Assembly: GCA_021203045.1 (NCBI GenBank)
Contig: JAJQBY010000040.1
Span: 1 to 64,000, forward strand
Direction: 5' to 3'
Origin: Oscillospiraceae bacterium
GTDB taxonomy: Bacteria > Bacillota > Clostridia > Oscillospirales > Oscillospiraceae
DNA: 64,000 nucleotides
Shown here: positions 62,396 to 64,000 of the stretch, one piece after another
Numbering within the stretch: the first letter of the stretch is position 1
Layout of the letters: the number at the start of each line of letters is the position of its first letter
Program-made: the position numbers and the translations under genes
Notes under the pieces: generated by a model
Seen by the model: the letters and a program-made list of their open reading frames with translations, nothing else
Database searches by the model: none
What the model was told of the DNA's origin: nothing

Positions 62396-62995
62396 ATGAA
62401 CGAGTATATAGAAGAAAGCAGAAAGCTGCGCTTCCCAACGTCCGGCATACAGAGCATCCATATTTCCTGCAAAAACTACAGGGTGCATTTCGTACCGGGA
62501 AGCAATGAGGAAATTACAGTAAGGTTCCACAACAATCGCTTTCGCCAGATACAGGCCTCCCGGAATGGAACAACATTATACCTTGAGGAGAAAATGGCAG
62601 TTACATTCTATGGACTTTTCCGTCTCATGGAGCTGATGAAGGATAACGTACTTGAGATAGAAATTCCCGCAGATCATACCGGTATCACGCTAAATGTTGA
62701 GACAGATGTGACAGAAATCGTGGTCGATGGGATTCATGCCGATCAAATCTATTTGAAATCCAGCAGCGGCCAGATCAGCATCCGACATGCTTATGTTGAT
62801 AAAATTCTTTCCGCCCACAGTGCTGCCGGCATGGTAACCTGCTGCCTACCCGGCACACAGGGAGACTATGATATAGACTGCCGTGCAGAGAGAAAGGATG
62901 TCTGCCAGCCATACTATGCGCCGAACCCGGATGCAGGAAAGAAAATCATACTGCGTTCCAATATGTATGTGCCGGAGCTTACCTTCTTAAGATAG
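62396..62995 (+). CDS. DUF4097-like beta-repeat protein
   Basis: 199 residues from the ATG at 62396, which follows TTTTGGAGGA; the track begins at a TTG inside that ribosome site. The chain is a series of short strands typical of the DUF4097 / putative-adhesin beta-solenoid: SIHISCKNYRVHFVPGSNEEITV, VLEIEIPADHTGITLNVET, VVDGIHADQIYLKSSSGQISI. No signal peptide or anchor is seen, which is unusual since many DUF4097 proteins are membrane-linked. It is probably the target of the divergent TetR regulator. Function unknown. Confidence 0.72.
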   Translation: MNEYIEESRKLRFPTSGIQSIHISCKNYRVHFVPGSNEEITVRFHNNRFRQIQASRNGTTLYLEEKMAVTFYGLFRLMELMKDNVLEIEIPADHTGITLNVETDVTEIVVDGIHADQIYLKSSSGQISIRHAYVDKILSAHSAAGMVTCCLPGTQGDYDIDCRAERKDVCQPYYAPNPDAGKKIILRSNMYVPELTFLR

Positions 62996-63018
62996 GGGAC
63001 TGTCTAAAACAATCATTT

Positions 63019-63055
63019 GGGGATGTATCAAAGGCTGTGATACGTCCCCATTTTT
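63019..63055 (+). terminator. Terminator of the DUF4097-like gene
   Basis: GGGGATGTATCA pairs with TGATACGTCCCC (one G-U), then ATTTTT. Confidence 0.88.
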
Positions 63056-63617
63056 ATGCCGCTAAAAAATTGATGATACCTAAACAGTTCAGCACCAGCT
63101 TAATCCCCAGCAAACACAGCACCATTCCCCCTCCCAGTCGGGCCGCACGGCGACAGGTCGCGCCGAAATGACTGCCGAAGGCGGCTCCTGTCAGGGACAG
63201 GGAGCCCATAACCACAGCCACCAGCGCCCCCGCCTGCCACGCAGGCACCTCCAGAAAGGCAAAGGCCACCCCCACAGTCAAGGCGTCCACGCTGGTGGCC
63301 AAAGCCAGAGCCGCCGTGGAGAGGACAGCCCCTGAGCTGCACTGCGGGTCCGCCTTCCCTGCCTGGCGCATCATATTCAGCCCCATGCCCGCCAGCAGCA
63401 CAGACGCTGTCCATGGGTATATATGGGCTATGCTCTCCGGACGCCCCGCCCCCAGAGCATAGCCTACCAGCAGCATCAAAACATGAAAGCCGCTGATAAG
63501 TCCCGCTACCGGCCCGATTTTCCGCCTGGCGGCCACGCCCATACACACCGAGGCCGCAAATCCATCCATGGACAGTCCCAGCACCAACAATAGCTGCTCC
63601 AAAAAATGCAAACGCAT
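63054..63617 (-). CDS. mntP: MntP-type manganese efflux pump
   Basis: 187 residues from the ATG at 63617 (MRLHFLEQLLLVLG); GGGAGG is close upstream. Six hydrophobic helices and the MntP family marks: LGLSMDGFAASVCMG near residue 12 and the repeat LALATSVDALTVGVAFAFL near 100, each with the conserved Asp in a helix. Exports manganese from the cytoplasm. No yybP-ykoY riboswitch was recognised in the short upstream gap. Other members of the superfamily move other divalent ions. Confidence 0.85.
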   Translation of the reverse strand: MRLHFLEQLLLVLGLSMDGFAASVCMGVAARRKIGPVAGLISGFHVLMLLVGYALGAGRPESIAHIYPWTASVLLAGMGLNMMRQAGKADPQCSSGAVLSTAALALATSVDALTVGVAFAFLEVPAWQAGALVAVVMGSLSLTGAAFGSHFGATCRRAARLGGGMVLCLLGIKLVLNCLGIINFLAA

Positions 63618-63729
63618 ACCCTCCCAACAGACGCAATGCGCGTCTATTGCAGGATATGCCATGAGCGGAAAATGGGTGCGGTATAAGCGCCTCACAGCCT
63701 GGGCAAAATACAGTCAGAGGTGATATGCA

Positions 63730-63930
63730 GTGGCAAAAAAGAAGCATAAGAAAGCCAAAAAGGACGAACCCAGGCCGCCCCTGCCCATAGACGACAATCT
63801 GCGCCTTGACCCGGAACAGCGCCTATGCGCCAAATTCGACAGCGAGAGCATCGCAAAATTTCCGGTGGCCAGCCGGGAGAATATGGGCTTTCGGGTGCTG
63901 GACAACTGCGCAGAGGAAAATATGAAATAA
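63730..63930 (+). CDS. Small basic hypothetical protein
   Basis: 66 residues starting from a GTG after AGAGGTG. The first dozen residues are almost all Lys/His (AKKKHKKAKKDE), followed by Pro-rich and then ordinary soluble sequence (LDPEQRLCAKFDSESIAKFPVASRENMGF). The basic tail could bind nucleic acid or be a disordered tag. No known domain. A terminator hairpin lies at the window end. Confidence 0.6.
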   Translation: MAKKKHKKAKKDEPRPPLPIDDNLRLDPEQRLCAKFDSESIAKFPVASRENMGFRVLDNCAEENMK

Positions 63931-63970
63931 TGCCGACTGCCGATATCAAAGGCTGGTATAAAACTGAAAA

Positions 63971-63997
63971 CGCGGAGCTGCTCATCACAGCTCCGCG
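63971..63997. terminator. Hairpin at the window end
   Basis: CGCGGAGCTG and CAGCTCCGCG form a perfect 10-base stem; the trailing sequence is cut by the window edge. Confidence 0.7.
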
Positions 63998-64000
63998 CCT

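Overview
The window looks like chromosome from an anaerobic, Gram-positive gut-type Clostridia, most plausibly Oscillospiraceae (Flavonifractor/Lawsonibacter/Oscillibacter-like). This placement is an inference. It rests on the moderately high GC, AGGAGG ribosome sites, lipoprotein-type solute-binding proteins, a trimeric [FeFe]-hydrogenase, molybdenum enzymes, and a CIRCE-type heat-shock operator. No rRNA, tRNA or CRISPR was seen.

Layout. 1-3.4 kb: a CIRCE operator at the left edge, then a metY-metA-nucleotidyltransferase operon (methionine via O-acetylhomoserine). 3.5-10 kb: a secreted GLUG-repeat protein pair, a DUF1538 membrane protein with a double PII-like partner, and a PAP2 phosphatase. 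10-17.6 kb: a fused TRAP transporter with its TAXI binding protein, divergent from a sugar-type ABC transporter. 17.7-23 kb: an MFS/FAD-oxidoreductase pair and argGH. 23.4-27.6 kb: hydCBA, a NuoE/NuoF/[FeFe]-hydrogenase set. 27.6-41.5 kb: a patch of extracellular proteins (a 5'-nucleotidase split by an in-frame stop, a transglutaminase/SLH protein with an 18-bp repeat, beta-helix and carbohydrate-binding proteins, a DUF3048 lipoprotein) mixed with an Sfp-type transferase, an HD hydrolase and asnB. 41.7-50.8 kb: moeA, then a guanine deaminase/xanthine dehydrogenase operon and a divergent PLP enzyme. Between moeA and that operon lies 1.3 kb of decayed DNA holding a MATE pump remnant and an IS256 remnant.

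50.9-54.9 kb is an AT-richer accessory patch: a LysR remnant without its HTH, an MFS transporter, an internally deleted IS1182-type element with both terminal repeats, small membrane/lipoprotein genes, and an XRE regulator with two matching palindromic operators.

54.98-61.6 kb is the most interesting region. A tight seven-gene operon encodes a pyrogallol-phloroglucinol transhydroxylase-like molybdenum enzyme (large and three-cluster iron-sulfur subunits), an unusual Nudix protein and four small proteins I do not recognise. It has a consensus-like promoter and a divergent LysR regulator with a T-N11-A box. The window ends with a TetR regulator and its divergent DUF4097-like target, an MntP-type manganese exporter and a small basic protein.

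Metabolic links (inference): MoeA supplies cofactor for xanthine dehydrogenase and the transhydroxylase-like enzyme. The hydrogenase would dispose of reductant from fermentation. Guanine deaminase and xanthine dehydrogenase form a purine-use route.
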